Assembly: GCF_020184175.1 (NCBI RefSeq)
Contig: NC_065531.1
Span: 22,279,213 to 22,343,212 of the forward strand
Direction of reading: 5' to 3'
From: Aphis gossypii
Taxonomy: Eukaryota; Arthropoda; Insecta; Hemiptera; Aphididae
Length of the DNA: 64,000 bases
Part shown: one piece after another, positions 13,785 through 26,800 of the stretch
Position numbering within the stretch: the first letter of the stretch is position 1
Layout of the letters: every line of letters starts with the position of its first letter
Position numbers and translations under genes: made by a program
Notes under the pieces: model-generated
Databases searched by the model: none
Told to the model about the DNA's origin: nothing
The model's input: only the letters and a program-made list of their open reading frames with translations

Positions 13785-16700
13785 ACCTGATAGTAAATAA
13801 TACTAAAACACCTTCACTAGTTTTTAATGTACTTACATTGTATTCAAAACTACTATAGTTTGATTTGTTTTCACATAGAATGACACTAAAGTACATAACT
13901 AAAAATAAAACTATAGAAAATGATACCATTTATAAGATTAAAAAACGATTCTCATGTATTATAATTATTATATATTATGTTGGGGGCGTTTAGCGAATTT
14001 GACTAATGGTATCTTGACAACTACTAAAAGTTTAAGAAAGAAACTACTTGAATAACTTATTTTTATGAATAGAATGACACATATTTTTTTTTTTTTTTTT
14101 TACATTAGATTATAAAGAACAGTGTAATCCTATTTATAACATTTTTATTGTATCTATGATAAAAAATACTGTTTCTTTTTTCTTCGTAATCGTATAAACT
14201 GAAAATAGTGTGACATCTCTATAAAAACGTAAAATCATAACTAGATTGTGCTTTAAAGGAAAAATGTGATTGAAAGTGTTTTGCAATCTTTCTAAATCTT
14301 TAGAAAACATTAAAACGAGTAAAATTTATAGAATGTTGTGATAAAAGAAATCTTTACCTTTGAACACTGATTTCTTGTAAACTATATTATTTTAAATTGG
14401 ATTGGTAAAACTACGTTTTACAATAATGTTCAATTGTTTTAATATATAATTAAAAATAATTAATATAATAAAAATAATAAATGTATAATTAATATAATTA
14501 ATATATAATCAACAATATAGTTTAGCAATAACTTTCTACTCTCATTAATTAATCATAATAAAATAATTGAAGAAGACTTTTTTATTAGCTTAACACTTAT
14601 ATTTTTATTCAAATAATCAGCATCTAACCATTTAATTTTATTAACTAATTAACTAATAGTAAATACTTAAAAATTAATTTAAGAAAATATATATTATATA
14701 AAACGAAAAAATAATTGATTTAAACTGTGGTTATTAATTATCTATACAAATAATTTATTTTTCAAGTAGAATTCAATAATTAAGTATAATTTAGTATTAA
14801 CTACTGAGTACTACTGACTATTGATATTTGATGAGGAAAAAAACTATAAACGATGGTAACTATAAGAGTATATTTTGTAGAAAAATATTTTTTTAATGTT
14901 TTATTAATTGAAAATCTAATAATGTATTAAAATTTAAAAAACAAAACTTTGAGGATGGGGTACCTTAATTAATTATATAGGTACATAATACGTAGGTAAT
15001 GAACTGACAATATAATACGTAATATGATAGTGATGCGATGATGCATTTTAAAATTTTAAATAGCTATAGCTACAAATAATATGCCAAAATGGTGAAATTA
15101 ATCAAAACCTAGATAACTAAAAAAATATATTTTTATAGAATTCATTACGGTTTGTAGGATGTTAAGATTTAATATTTCTACATTCGACTATTACACTCAA
15201 TAACATATTGAATATCTCTACTCACTTGTTTGTTTTAAGTATAGATTTATTAAAATGGAAAAAAACTAACATTCTACTATATACCTATGCGTGTGATTTT
15301 AAACCATAATAATTACTACAATCGCTCATTTTATATTTGGTAATTTTAGCAGCGAAACAATATAATTTGATGATTTAAAAATAGTTGCTAGCAAACCATT
15401 TAAATACTAGTTCGATTTTTAATAAAAGTAATAGCAGGAAAAATCTCAAATTTTAAACGAATCCTTTTATTTTAAATTCTTATTTTTTAAATTATAAAAT
15501 TTACAAAATAATAAAACAATTTTCTAAAATAATTATTGATAAATATACATAAAATATAAATTTATAAAATCTGTAACAGCGTAATGTTTTTCATTACTTC
15601 GTCTTAATAATATGTATCCTACAATTATTTTTTGCGATTATTCGAGGTCGAATTGTTGTTATATACAAATATAGATAGTATAGTCATTACTTTCAACGAC
15701 TTTCATTTGGAATATTCATTTCAACTTTTTATATAAGTGTTTTAGACTCAAAACACAAAAGTGAAGTGAGCCGTGATAAATGTATTGGTTTTACAATTAA
15801 GTTTTTTTAATACTTGTCTGTGGACATTTTTTTTTCGGATGGTAGAAGCACTCCAAAAGTTTTGTCTAGCATCTTCGTGTATCGGAAATCGAGTTTAGAT
15901 GGTATACTTTGAAGTGGTCATTTTTCGATTTTCTCTCAAATGGTAATATATAAGCATTAAGGAAAACTATCGACAACTACAACTGTCAAACATTTTTGAA
16001 GAAATGTCAGCAATCACGAGAAATAACCGAGTTTCGCTTGGAATCATTTCTCGACACTTCGAATACGTGTGATGGTGATTTATCATTGTTTTCAAATTTA
16101 ATATTAAAACAAGCCACTATCAGGCGCCGAGTTCAGCTTAGCCGGCAAAATATATTCGGTCCTGATTTTTTTCTATTGAATATAACGTAAAGTAATGATT
16201 ATTGTTATACAATTATTAATTTTCACAATTACCAAAATAGCAGGATATACAATGACTGATGTACTTAAACATTTATTAACATTTATTTACCTCCTCATAT
16301 AATAAAAAAAAAACAATTACAAAACATAAGAATGTTTCAAACAAAAATATTTTCCAACAACTATTATTTCTATAACATATAGTACAATATTACAATAGAC
16401 TGTAAACTTACAGGTTTGAAAATGAATTCATGACAATAACAAATCGATTGATCAAAACAAATACCAAAAAAATTTTTACATAATTGTACCTATAAATGTG
16501 TTCATTTATCTTATGAAAAATTCTACATATATTTGTATTTGTTTTCAGTTTAATGCAAGAACAATACAACTTAATTATTACATTTCGTTTTTAAGTTATA
16601 AAATAATTGAAATGTTTACAACTACGAGATAATAAATTAAAGGTTTTCAATAGATTTAATGGAAAATTAAAAAATTGTGACGAATATAGTCTGGAATAGG

Positions 16701-18052
16701 TATGTATCTCTGATAAAAAAATCAATGGTGGCGGTAGTGGTAAGGTTTGTAGTAGTAGAGGCTTAACTAAGATCCTACGTAAGTTTAATATATTAATTTC
16801 ATGAATACCTACACAATATTTTAAACTTTTTTAGTAATTCTCATACAAATACTGAAAACATTTTTAAACTTTCTTACAATTTCCGGGAAAACTGTAGCTC
16901 TTCAGTCAGCTTCCCCCTCCCCATTTACGCCACTTCTATTGTTTACAACTACAACAATCTGTAAATAACTATCGAAAAGGTGTTTTAGTACGAAGAACCT
17001 GTGAGTATCTATAGTGATCATCCGTTATTTATTAGTGACTGATGTGTAACCTTGATGTGCCGCATCGCGACATCAAAATCATCAGCAAGAAAAATAGGTC
17101 AGTAATCAAAACAAAAATGATGAGGCTCACTAATTACGAATTCAAGACTCGTTTTACTCAGATGTCGTCGTACTGCTCAAAACATAATACCATCACTTTT
17201 TAACAGTAAAGCGAAATCGATGATCGAACTTCGTGTGGTCGCAGAGAAAAAAGACTATGCAAGGTTAGGTAAGACTATTTCTTAGACTGACTATGGGAAT
17301 TATTAAGGTTATCAAGTTTAGCGTATATACCGCGTATACCAGCAATCCTAAACTTTCTTATATGCTTACAGTACCAACTATAAACTTACATATTTTAAAC
17401 ATTTCAACATATACTAATTCAAAGTAAAAAATACAGTTATGACTTTATGAGTAAATAAAAGGTTTTTATTTGGAAATAAAAACTTATGAAAACTATAAAT
17501 TATTGTAACGTGATGAACTTTTATTTCATAATAAGCGAAATAAAATATTTGATTACTTTTTTCTTCATTAACGGCCAAATGATAACTAAAATCATATTTA
17601 ATAAACAAATTATTCAATTTGTTTACAACTATTTCCTTTGCATATTTAGTGTAAAAAACAATTTATCTAAAAAATATATTTTCTGTCAATCTACGTGAAG
17701 GAATCGTAGAAAATCTAACGGTATGACGGGCGTTAAGAAAACAGTCCTTTATGACATATCAACGGAAAATGATGTGGTTATCCGCTCTAAAACTATATCG
17801 TATAAGCTATATGGACGACAATGGACGCCTAACCACGGTATAAATCTGGTGACAGCGAATATTGCTATATTAATATACCACAATATCTATAAACACTTCA
17901 CTGTATGTATTATTCAATTCGAAATTCGTATATTATAATTAGTATTATACATTAATATGTATCAGATAACTTATAAATTGATTTTATTTTGACTAAGTGA
18001 GTTGTATTCTTTTAAAATACCAGCAGGATTTTTGATAAGTAAAAGTAATTAG
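13785..18052. other. AT-rich intergenic DNA without a recognisable gene
   Basis: Holds a T run near 14083-14101 and low-complexity AT sequence. Short open frames (15996-16190, 17414-17938) are not bounded by splice sites, show no family motif and look like chance. I see no RNA gene. Confidence 0.5.
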
Positions 18053-18757
18053 TAGGGCTCGTATTTAAACTATATGCTTCTTTTTTATATATGAGATAGA
18101 AATCTAATTGTTATATATAGATTCGTTTCACGTCATTCTGATTCCAAATAAGCCAATTAATTTTTTGTTTTTTTTTTTACTTTTTTTTATGTAAATGCTT
18201 TGTTATTGCTTTTTTTCATTTATTTCAGCTGTGATTTTTTTATATATTTATTATGCTATTGTAATAAAAAAAAAATAATTAAAAAGAAATGTAAAAACCC
18301 AGAATGCGGATATTAGATTATTATTATTTTTGTTATTGGCTTATTTAATAAATATATTAAACGTATATATTATTATCGATCTACATTCTACATGATAGCC
18401 TTCAGTATCTATACAGTTAGTATGCCTATAACATCGATATCGACCATTTCAAAATTTAAGATTTAGTGTTGTAATTTGAAACCTCTTGTATGAAGTATGC
18501 ACCGATCACTTCAGTGGATGTAGAGAGTTCGATTTCTATGCATAAAAATATTCTGTCGGACAAGAGAGTCAATTTTACAAATGAAAATCTAGAGAAATAC
18601 ATGGTAGTTAATTTTTTTTTTTAATTTAAATTAATTTTTCAGTTTTTTTTATTCATTTCTATAACTAGTTATGCTTTTTTTGTTACTTTTTTTAAAAATA
18701 AATATACTTCTTTTTTGTTTTTTTAGTTACTTATTATGCTTTAAAATCTGAGCCCTA
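18053..18757. mobile_element. Candidate DNA transposon remnant with TAGGGCTC inverted ends
   Basis: TAGGGCTC at 18053-18060 is mirrored by GAGCCCTA at 18750-18757. Similarity continues inward more weakly, as ATTT-AAA and an AT-rich tract, and both halves carry long T runs. There is no coding capacity and no clear target duplication, only TAATTA near both edges. Confidence 0.35.
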
Positions 18758-21700
18758 TATTAATTATAATATACTTAAATAAGCCTATTTTGAGGCATTC
18801 GACATAAAAATAGTTTATAATCTTTATTTGTTAAAACTTGTGATTAAATAGGTAGGTAAGTATCTAAAATGTATCAAGTATATAGATTTTAGGTACCTAT
18901 ATAATTATAATAATTATAATAAATAGTTGAGCACAAAGAAAGTATTCTTTATAATATATTTATTCTTAATAATATTAACAAAATAATTAACATTTTAAAA
19001 AATATTTCTAATGAATGAGTACAAAATTAGTATATTTTTAATATATTCAAACTGTATTTCATCAGCGTTAACTTAGAACTTTCTAATAAATAGTTTTCAG
19101 TTACGCTATTGTTTATTGTTTTATTGATAATACATTTGAAAAATCATATTATAGATAATAATATAGTATATGGGTAAAATTGATTGCATGTCTAACATTT
19201 CCAATAAAGGTAGTCCAACAATTCCAAAAATACATTTTCTCGTTAGATTTGTTTTCAAGATATATTGTTTAAAAAATTCTAATGGTACTTTTAAATTTGT
19301 TTGGTTTCTCGTATTCAATACACTACCTTACATGCAATTACTTGTGTCTAGGGATATATTATATAGCTATATTTAAAATACAAACATTGATATATATATT
19401 TATATATATAAAGTGAAGTTTCTATAGACTATAAGTTATAAGATGATGTAAAAAAACAATTTTTATATAGTTGCTATATTAAATTTACTTATAAAATATT
19501 TAAGAAAAAACTATTTCAAAATAAGTTATTTATTATTTAAATACAATCACAGTAAAAGTATTATATATTTTCATAAATCAATTTGTTTCAGTTGGTTCAT
19601 TTAATCAAATAAATCACTTATCAGTAGAGATCGTGTTATACAAATAAAAAACTGTATTGCGTAAACTAACTGATTTATTGGCTTTTTATAAATAAATCAT
19701 TGATACACTGCAGATAGTAGTTAGTGTCAAAATAAAATGACGTACAAAAATATCAAATCTTGATCGATCATCGATTGACAAATGTGCATTGATACTTTTA
19801 TAGAAAAATGAAATGTCGATACTCTTTTATTCGAAACACAAATCCCGTTTGCGACATTATTTATTATTATTATTTTTTTTTTTTTTGATTTTAAACCTTA
19901 GCTTATAATATTTTGCACTATAAATTACTGTAATTGTACAATGATTTTTTAAAAACATAACATTAAATACGAATGTTTTAACAAAGTTTTTTACAATGGT
20001 AACCAATAACAATGTATTTTTTCAAATATTTTTTTTTAACAAACTTTACACTGAATATCGAAAAAGTGAATGAATTATATAATATTAAGTGTAACGTATA
20101 AGTCTTGCCGTTTGTTCACCCGTGAATAACGTATCGCATTTAGATTTCGTTGTATACTCGTGTCGGATATGAGCGCAGTAACGAGGGTATATTAACTGTG
20201 AGAATTTAAATAAATATCTTCCTATTTCTAGGCCTAAATAAGTTACAGTCCATAAAGTCATTCACAGTATGAAACCACGTGAGCTGTGGACCATTTGGCT
20301 AGCGGACAAGTATACTGTGATATTAATATAATATATAGCAGAAGCACAAGGGTCGTCGGGCACATCGCATAACGCAATAGAAACATGGTTATTATTAGAA
20401 ACCGGATTTTCGAGCACTAAAAATGCTACGAATAAGCTACTTTTAATGCTCTAAAAATCCATAAAAATATTTTTGTTTCTGAGAAATAAGAAATTTTATT
20501 GAATTAAATAAAAAAAACACTTACACAAGTGCATACAAATTTTTTTTAAATAAATAAATACAAATATATTTCACTTTTAAATGATAAATTAAAACAGATT
20601 AATAATAATTTAACGTTAATAACTTGTTTAAGTGCATTTTCACGTAGTAGTAATGTCCGGTTCATTCCGTGGCTCATGTTTTAGGCGTAACAATTCAAAT
20701 TCAATGTCTAGTCTTGTCAGGTGAAATTTTCAACAGTACTCACGTCTCACATTTGCGCTTACTGGTGGAGTCGTGGAGATGTCATCTATGTAGGTGTACA
20801 ATCCTTTTATCCTTTCATTCTTTTGCATATAATAAGATATAATAATATAACTTTTTCTAATTTTCCTTATCATTTCAATGGTATTTTTGTTTGCTTATTC
20901 ATTAACTAACTCAGTCCATAATATTACAGCAGTTGCACTAAAATGCTCTATAGGTACTGCACCTCCAATGCACACATTTTCTGAAATATCTGCAGTGATT
21001 ATTGTTATTCGAATAAATTCTACAAGGTTGTGATGCAGAATGGTGGGAGGAGGATTGTAAGTCGGTAAATCTGTAGAGACTTTAGACTATATAAGTACCA
21101 CTCCCTTGAGCATTATTTTATTTTTATTTATTTTATTAATACATAGTATTTTATGAGACTATATATTATTATAATATAGTTTAATGCAATACGGTTACCT
21201 ATGTTCATTGTTCATTTAATAAAGTGTATAATAGAGGTAAATATTATATTATTTGTATCGTATATAATATACGACCGCGTTTAAGTTCTATATATAATAT
21301 AACACAAATAAATTTACATTATATATATATACCTATATTTCCTTTTTCCAGGTACATAAAATAAAATATATAGAACTAAACTCGACCCCCCTCGCGACGA
21401 ATCCAATTATTATTACGTCGACTCCTGTCATTTGAAACCCCATACGAAAATACCATCCCCTCAGGACGTCATATATACTGCAAAGAGAGATAGAATACTG
21501 CACAGTAGTTTCGCACGACAGCTATATGTATACATATATACATTATACCTGCAGCTGAGAATCGATTCTCGCGGTCATCTCTTCGGTCTTCTCGTGGTTT
21601 TCCTCTGGACACTGTGTGCCTTTGTGCTAATCTCTGTCCCTGCCTTCACCCACTACGCTCTCCGCCAATTTTGTGACGGCACAGAACTACAGCTGAATAT

Positions 21701-23534
21701 GGCGTTTACGCGATTATAAGTAAATTATATTACCTGCACGTACGTAGTGTTTGTCGTTACGGTCGCTATCGTTGATTAATATTATTAATGTTCGCATATA
21801 ATATACGAAAGCCACACACAGTGCGTTAGTTGCAGTATTAAAACTGGGTAGTAATATAACTGCGAAATAATATCATAAACGAGTACGTACGGGAGATAGA
21901 AAAATGAATATCATAAGACTATGAATTTAACGTTTTTCCTCATATATATATATTTAGTAACTATAGTGGATTAAAGTGTTTCATTTTCTTCCCCCCGTTT
22001 TATTAAAAACGTCACTTTCCACGCTCTTAAGTTGATTTCATTTAGAATGTTACGAACTATTAATATTTAATTTAAAGGAGATATTATACATGTACTGAAC
22101 TCTCATTATATACATCCACACTCAAAAAGTGATTGCGAAATCCAAATGTAAAATAGTTGTCAGCGTTAATATACATTTTTTGTTAAAAAATAACGAGACA
22201 CGAGAGACAAGCGTATAATATATACCCTCAGGACTCCGCGTGGTTTACAGACACTAAACACATTTACTTACCTAGGTACTTACAGCTATAATATATCTCA
22301 ATTTCAAGGACCCTGCATTGTGGGATACTGGATGAATGAAAGATTAATGCTGTGATGACTAGTGACTATAAACCCCAAAATAATATTATTATATAATCGC
22401 TGAACGAAATCGTAATTTGTTGGACATATTCAAATTTATACAGACTTTAATACTTTGTAGATACTCATATAGTTTTGTTAGTTTCTTTCAGTATTTTCAT
22501 TTTAAATTGAGTTACCTACGAGTACTGTTAAATAACATTAAAGTGTTTCACATTATTGTATAACTCGCTTTAAAACTAAAATATAGATAAGAGTAACGTC
22601 GAAAAATCACATAAGATGCTGTTGCATTTAAATGTATTAACTGGTAAAAATTTACAGTAACAATAGTGTGTCCCCCTTTTGTAAAAACGGACGAAACTTT
22701 TAAAAATATGTATAAAACTATACAATCAGTATAAATTAGCTTACAATAAACATAATAGCTGAGACATATAGATAATAAGATGATGATAATAATAATAATA
22801 ATAATAATAATAACTATTGTATGTGCGATTAGCAAGTAGTTGAAAGAAACTGAACGAAACCAAACAAAATTTTCGTAGTCAGAATTTTCTAGTATATTTT
22901 TATATGAGCCGAATATGTAATACATTATGAAACGTTATAGTTTTTTATCGTCGTACATTGATACTATGACAAAGTATTGGTATTTTAGTTATTATCTATA
23001 ATTGTTTATTCATCCTGTATACTTGTACCTGTATCCTTAATACTCTAGATTGAATAAATATGAATTCAGAGATCCCCATACCATACAGATTGTGCCATTG
23101 TTATTAAACTCGTACGCCCAGGGCTGTATTTATGAAGTAGAAAGCGTAACAGGAGATTGTTGCGCTATGAACAGCTAATTTTTTCTAAATATTGGTTTTT
23201 TTAATCCTTTTTTAACTTATTTTTTACGATTGATATTAGGTACCTATATCTGTATACCTTTATTGTAATGTATTACCACAGTTTATTATATTTTAATTTT
23301 ATCTTAAACATAAACATTATGCCCTGTTTAACATATAAAATGATTTAACGTCCACTTTAAATTAATAATGAAGAAGAACGTTTTAAGTTATTTAATACAT
23401 TATATAAGTTGGAACATATAGGTAACCTACTAACCTAACTCATAAATACCAATTTTATCATAATAAATGAGTTTTTTTTTTTGTAGGTATTATTGGTTGG
23501 TTTTTTGTGTTGTCATCCCAAGGTGAATAAATCC
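18758..23534. other. Gene-poor intergenic DNA with one GC-richer patch
   Basis: Mostly AT-rich. A patch at about 21380-21720 is clearly richer in G and C than its surroundings and contains a 95-codon open frame (21432-21719) with a hydrophobic stretch, but no family match and no convincing gene structure. An (ATA)n microsatellite lies at about 22785-22812. At 23118 a CAGGGCTGTATTTAT string resembles a hAT-type end, but I found no partner. Confidence 0.4.
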
Positions 23535-23845
23535 CTAAACTCGATCTTGCGGTATGCGTCAACGGAATTCGAACATTTCGCTGCGTCCTCTTCGAACAAA
23601 CACTTATAATCCCCGTGAGAAACCCACGTACGACAATGCGTGGAGAACCATCGTTCGACTGACGATGTTAGTTGGGAGAGGGATCGTCGAAGTGGGAGAA
23701 ACGGTTTGGGCGCTACGCGCGGACCTCGTCACGTGCATCCGGAACAGTCTCGCGTCACTGTCGGAATTCCGTTTAGTAAAACGCATTACATATAGGTATT
23801 ACATTATTATATATTATTATTATCGTTTACTAAAATATTATAATA
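23535..23845 (+). promoter_or_regulatory. Probable promoter / 5' UTR of the IGFBP-like gene
   Basis: Just before the start codon at 23846, CpG-containing, GC-richer DNA (about 23540-23780) interrupts the AT-rich background. The open frames that cross it overlap in several registers, as expected of GC-rich non-coding DNA. No TATA box or initiator could be assigned. The call rests on position and composition only. Confidence 0.35.
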
Positions 23846-26800
23846 ATGAACGGTCGTCGTCGCGTGTCGCAATCGTTGTTCTGCTTTTGTCACGCATTCG
23901 CCCTGGCCGTGGCGTTGACGGTCGCCGGAAGCGCCGGCGGAGGACGGGGCGCCGTCATCGATGCACCACCGCAATGTCCGGACGACGGATGCGCCGGGAT
24001 CCGGTGTCCTGTCCGCGACCAAGACGTTTGTCCGCTGGGCCTGGTTCCGGACGCGTGCGCGTGTTGTCCTCACGGCTTGTGCGGCTTGGGCGAAACGGCC
24101 GCGTGCAACGCTGCCGACCGGCCGTGCGCCGACAACTTGGAGTGCGTCAAAACGGTATACCTACGATAATTTATTATAGCTATTATATTATACGTTATTA
24201 TATTAGTATTATCGGGACCAGCTAAACCGTTTACAAAGATACACGGGAAACCCTTAGTTTTGCCACCCCAAACATGTCTTGTACAAATAATAAACTATCA
24301 TCTCCGTGTTTTTAAAAACAAAACGAAAATCAACATACATCTTTATAGATATATTATACGTATTTATATATCAAAACTAACTGATCAACTATATGTATAA
24401 ATAAATACAGATATAGACTATTAAACCTCTACTATTTTAAGTCAGTTACGTTTGTGTGTTAGTATAAAAACGAAGTAACGTTAATTGGCCAAATTATTAA
24501 ATCAATAATATTCAATACGTACCAAATTAACATTTAATATTTTTACACTAGTAGTTTCTGATAGATTTAAATACAGTACTTAATTCTTAAATGGTTTTAT
24601 AAACCTTTTAAAATATATAATATTAAGTGTAGTTATTATTATAGGTACTCAGACAAATTTCAGTTTTTAAATAATAATAAATTAATGTTAATAGGTTAGG
24701 TAATATTAATTATTAATCGCTGTAACTGTAAATCTGTAACACTTTTATACAGCCCAATGTCTTCTAAATCTACTATCATAGAAATATTTACTCACCTTAA
24801 TACACAAAATTAAATAACTCAAAAGTTAAATGCCGACTTTTAGTCATTCGTTAATGAAGTCACAGAAAATTAGAAAATAGGCGTGGTTCTCATTTGAAAA
24901 AAATTAATTTGGTATCGTCACTGTGAAACATCCCTAAAATGACATAATAAAACTATGGTCATTTAATATATAATATATTTAAAAATCCAAAAATCCAAAA
25001 ATTAGAATTTGAATTTGAATAAATAGAGGTGTGCCTGCTCGGAGAATCACTCTGTATAATATTATTATTAAACTATTCAGGTGTGCAATATATTACGACT
25101 TTGTGGCGTATTTGCGAGGATAATAGCAGTGGGGTGTGGGCTTAACTTTTTTCCGTCTCTATAGTATACATAATATGTCATACATGGCTGTTACGACATT
25201 TTTCCACACGTCTTGATTTGTTTTCCACAGAAACGATTCTGTATAAAATGCTTTGGCTAAAACTAAGTTTTTTTCATGGACAGATGTTCCGTTTATTTAA
25301 AATTTCGAGTTAAAGTTCTTAAACCATAGGAAAAAAAATAATGGTCGATAATAATACATCATGATTGCAGCTGCAGACCGTATAGGAAATGTGAATAATA
25401 CCTAATAATTATAACATATTATGTTATAGGAAACAATAAATTTACATACTCATAATATACAAGTCCTGTGATCAATCCAAAAAGCAGACAACTACAAACT
25501 AATAACTAATAACCAAGCGGGTATTCGGAGTATTATATAGAATTATTTACCAAGTGCAATATGTAAAACAAAGTCTTAGAAATACTAAGAAATCGAGCAC
25601 GTCTACATATTATAGTAAAATATTGTGCATGTGTTGTTTTTCCTTTTTTATATTATAAAATGTGTTATATCTATATACATATAGCCCTGATACACCATCA
25701 CCACAATAACTACTATTAGAAATATTATTGGACTCCTCCCCCTACCATAGTCCCATTATTGGTGAATATGAACAAAATACATGTTATTGATACCCATAAC
25801 CTATAAATTAACATATTTTTTTAAACTTTAACCACACCCGAACGAATTATTATAATGTAATAGTGGATATCTATATCACCGATGGTAGACTTTATATTAC
25901 TTCAGCTTGCTATTATATTTTGCGCATAATGGCGTATACGATGTAAACTTGTGGCGTGAATACAACTTTATTTTTTTATCGGGTTTCTGGTTGAACGTGT
26001 AAGTATGCGTTTTACCGGACGTAAATCGTTATATTAATATGATGGCACCGATTGTATATATACATATTCGTACATGTTTCTTAACCCTTGCAGTATTACA
26101 CACACCGACCGGCCACCACCATTGCACACCCTTGACTCGGGACTCTTGTTTGCAGACTGTGCAACCCCTTTACACCCTTCTAGCAGACACTCTTATATTC
26201 AACGTCTTGTGGCACATATATATATATATAAACATAATTGCACATATTTTAATACATCAAATATATTATATAACCATGAGATAGGTATTAGCTATAATAT
26301 AGTATCAAACTGCAACTCCGAGCGGTTAACGAATTGGTGTGTATAAAAAAAAATATTGTGGAATTATTTTTCTTTTCAAACGTGCTTGTAATGACGTATC
26401 GATATTTAAAAAAAAAGCAACGATTTCTACTTTATAGCAACAAAACGATGTAAAAATATATATGTATATACATATATTGGTAAAAGCTACTAAAACTTTA
26501 CCCTCGTTTCCATACATTTTAATTTGCGCCTGTCAATTTATACTTCGTTATTGGTGTGTATAAGGGCGTGCGTATAGCGATGTATAGAGGTATAGTGACG
26601 ACGAGTTTGTAAATATATTTTCTCAACCGGGTCCTATGTTTTAAGTTTTAACGACTCCGACGAGGACGTCACTCCGATCCTTTTTACAATTTCATCATAA
26701 TATATAACATTATATACCTGGAATTCGATAATGAAAAGACCGTGTCCGAGTTCATTTTGGAGTAGAATACGCTGTAATATATTGGTGTGCGCAGCCTAAA

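Noticed and set aside
15996..17938. Short open frames in the gene-poor region
   Set aside because: There are no motifs, no splice context and no codon-use contrast with the surrounding AT-rich DNA.
23554..24225. 223-codon plus-strand frame overlapping the IGFBP-like first exon
   Set aside because: It is an Arg-rich out-of-frame reading of GC-rich sequence; the overlapping frame from 23846 has the signal peptide and family cysteines.
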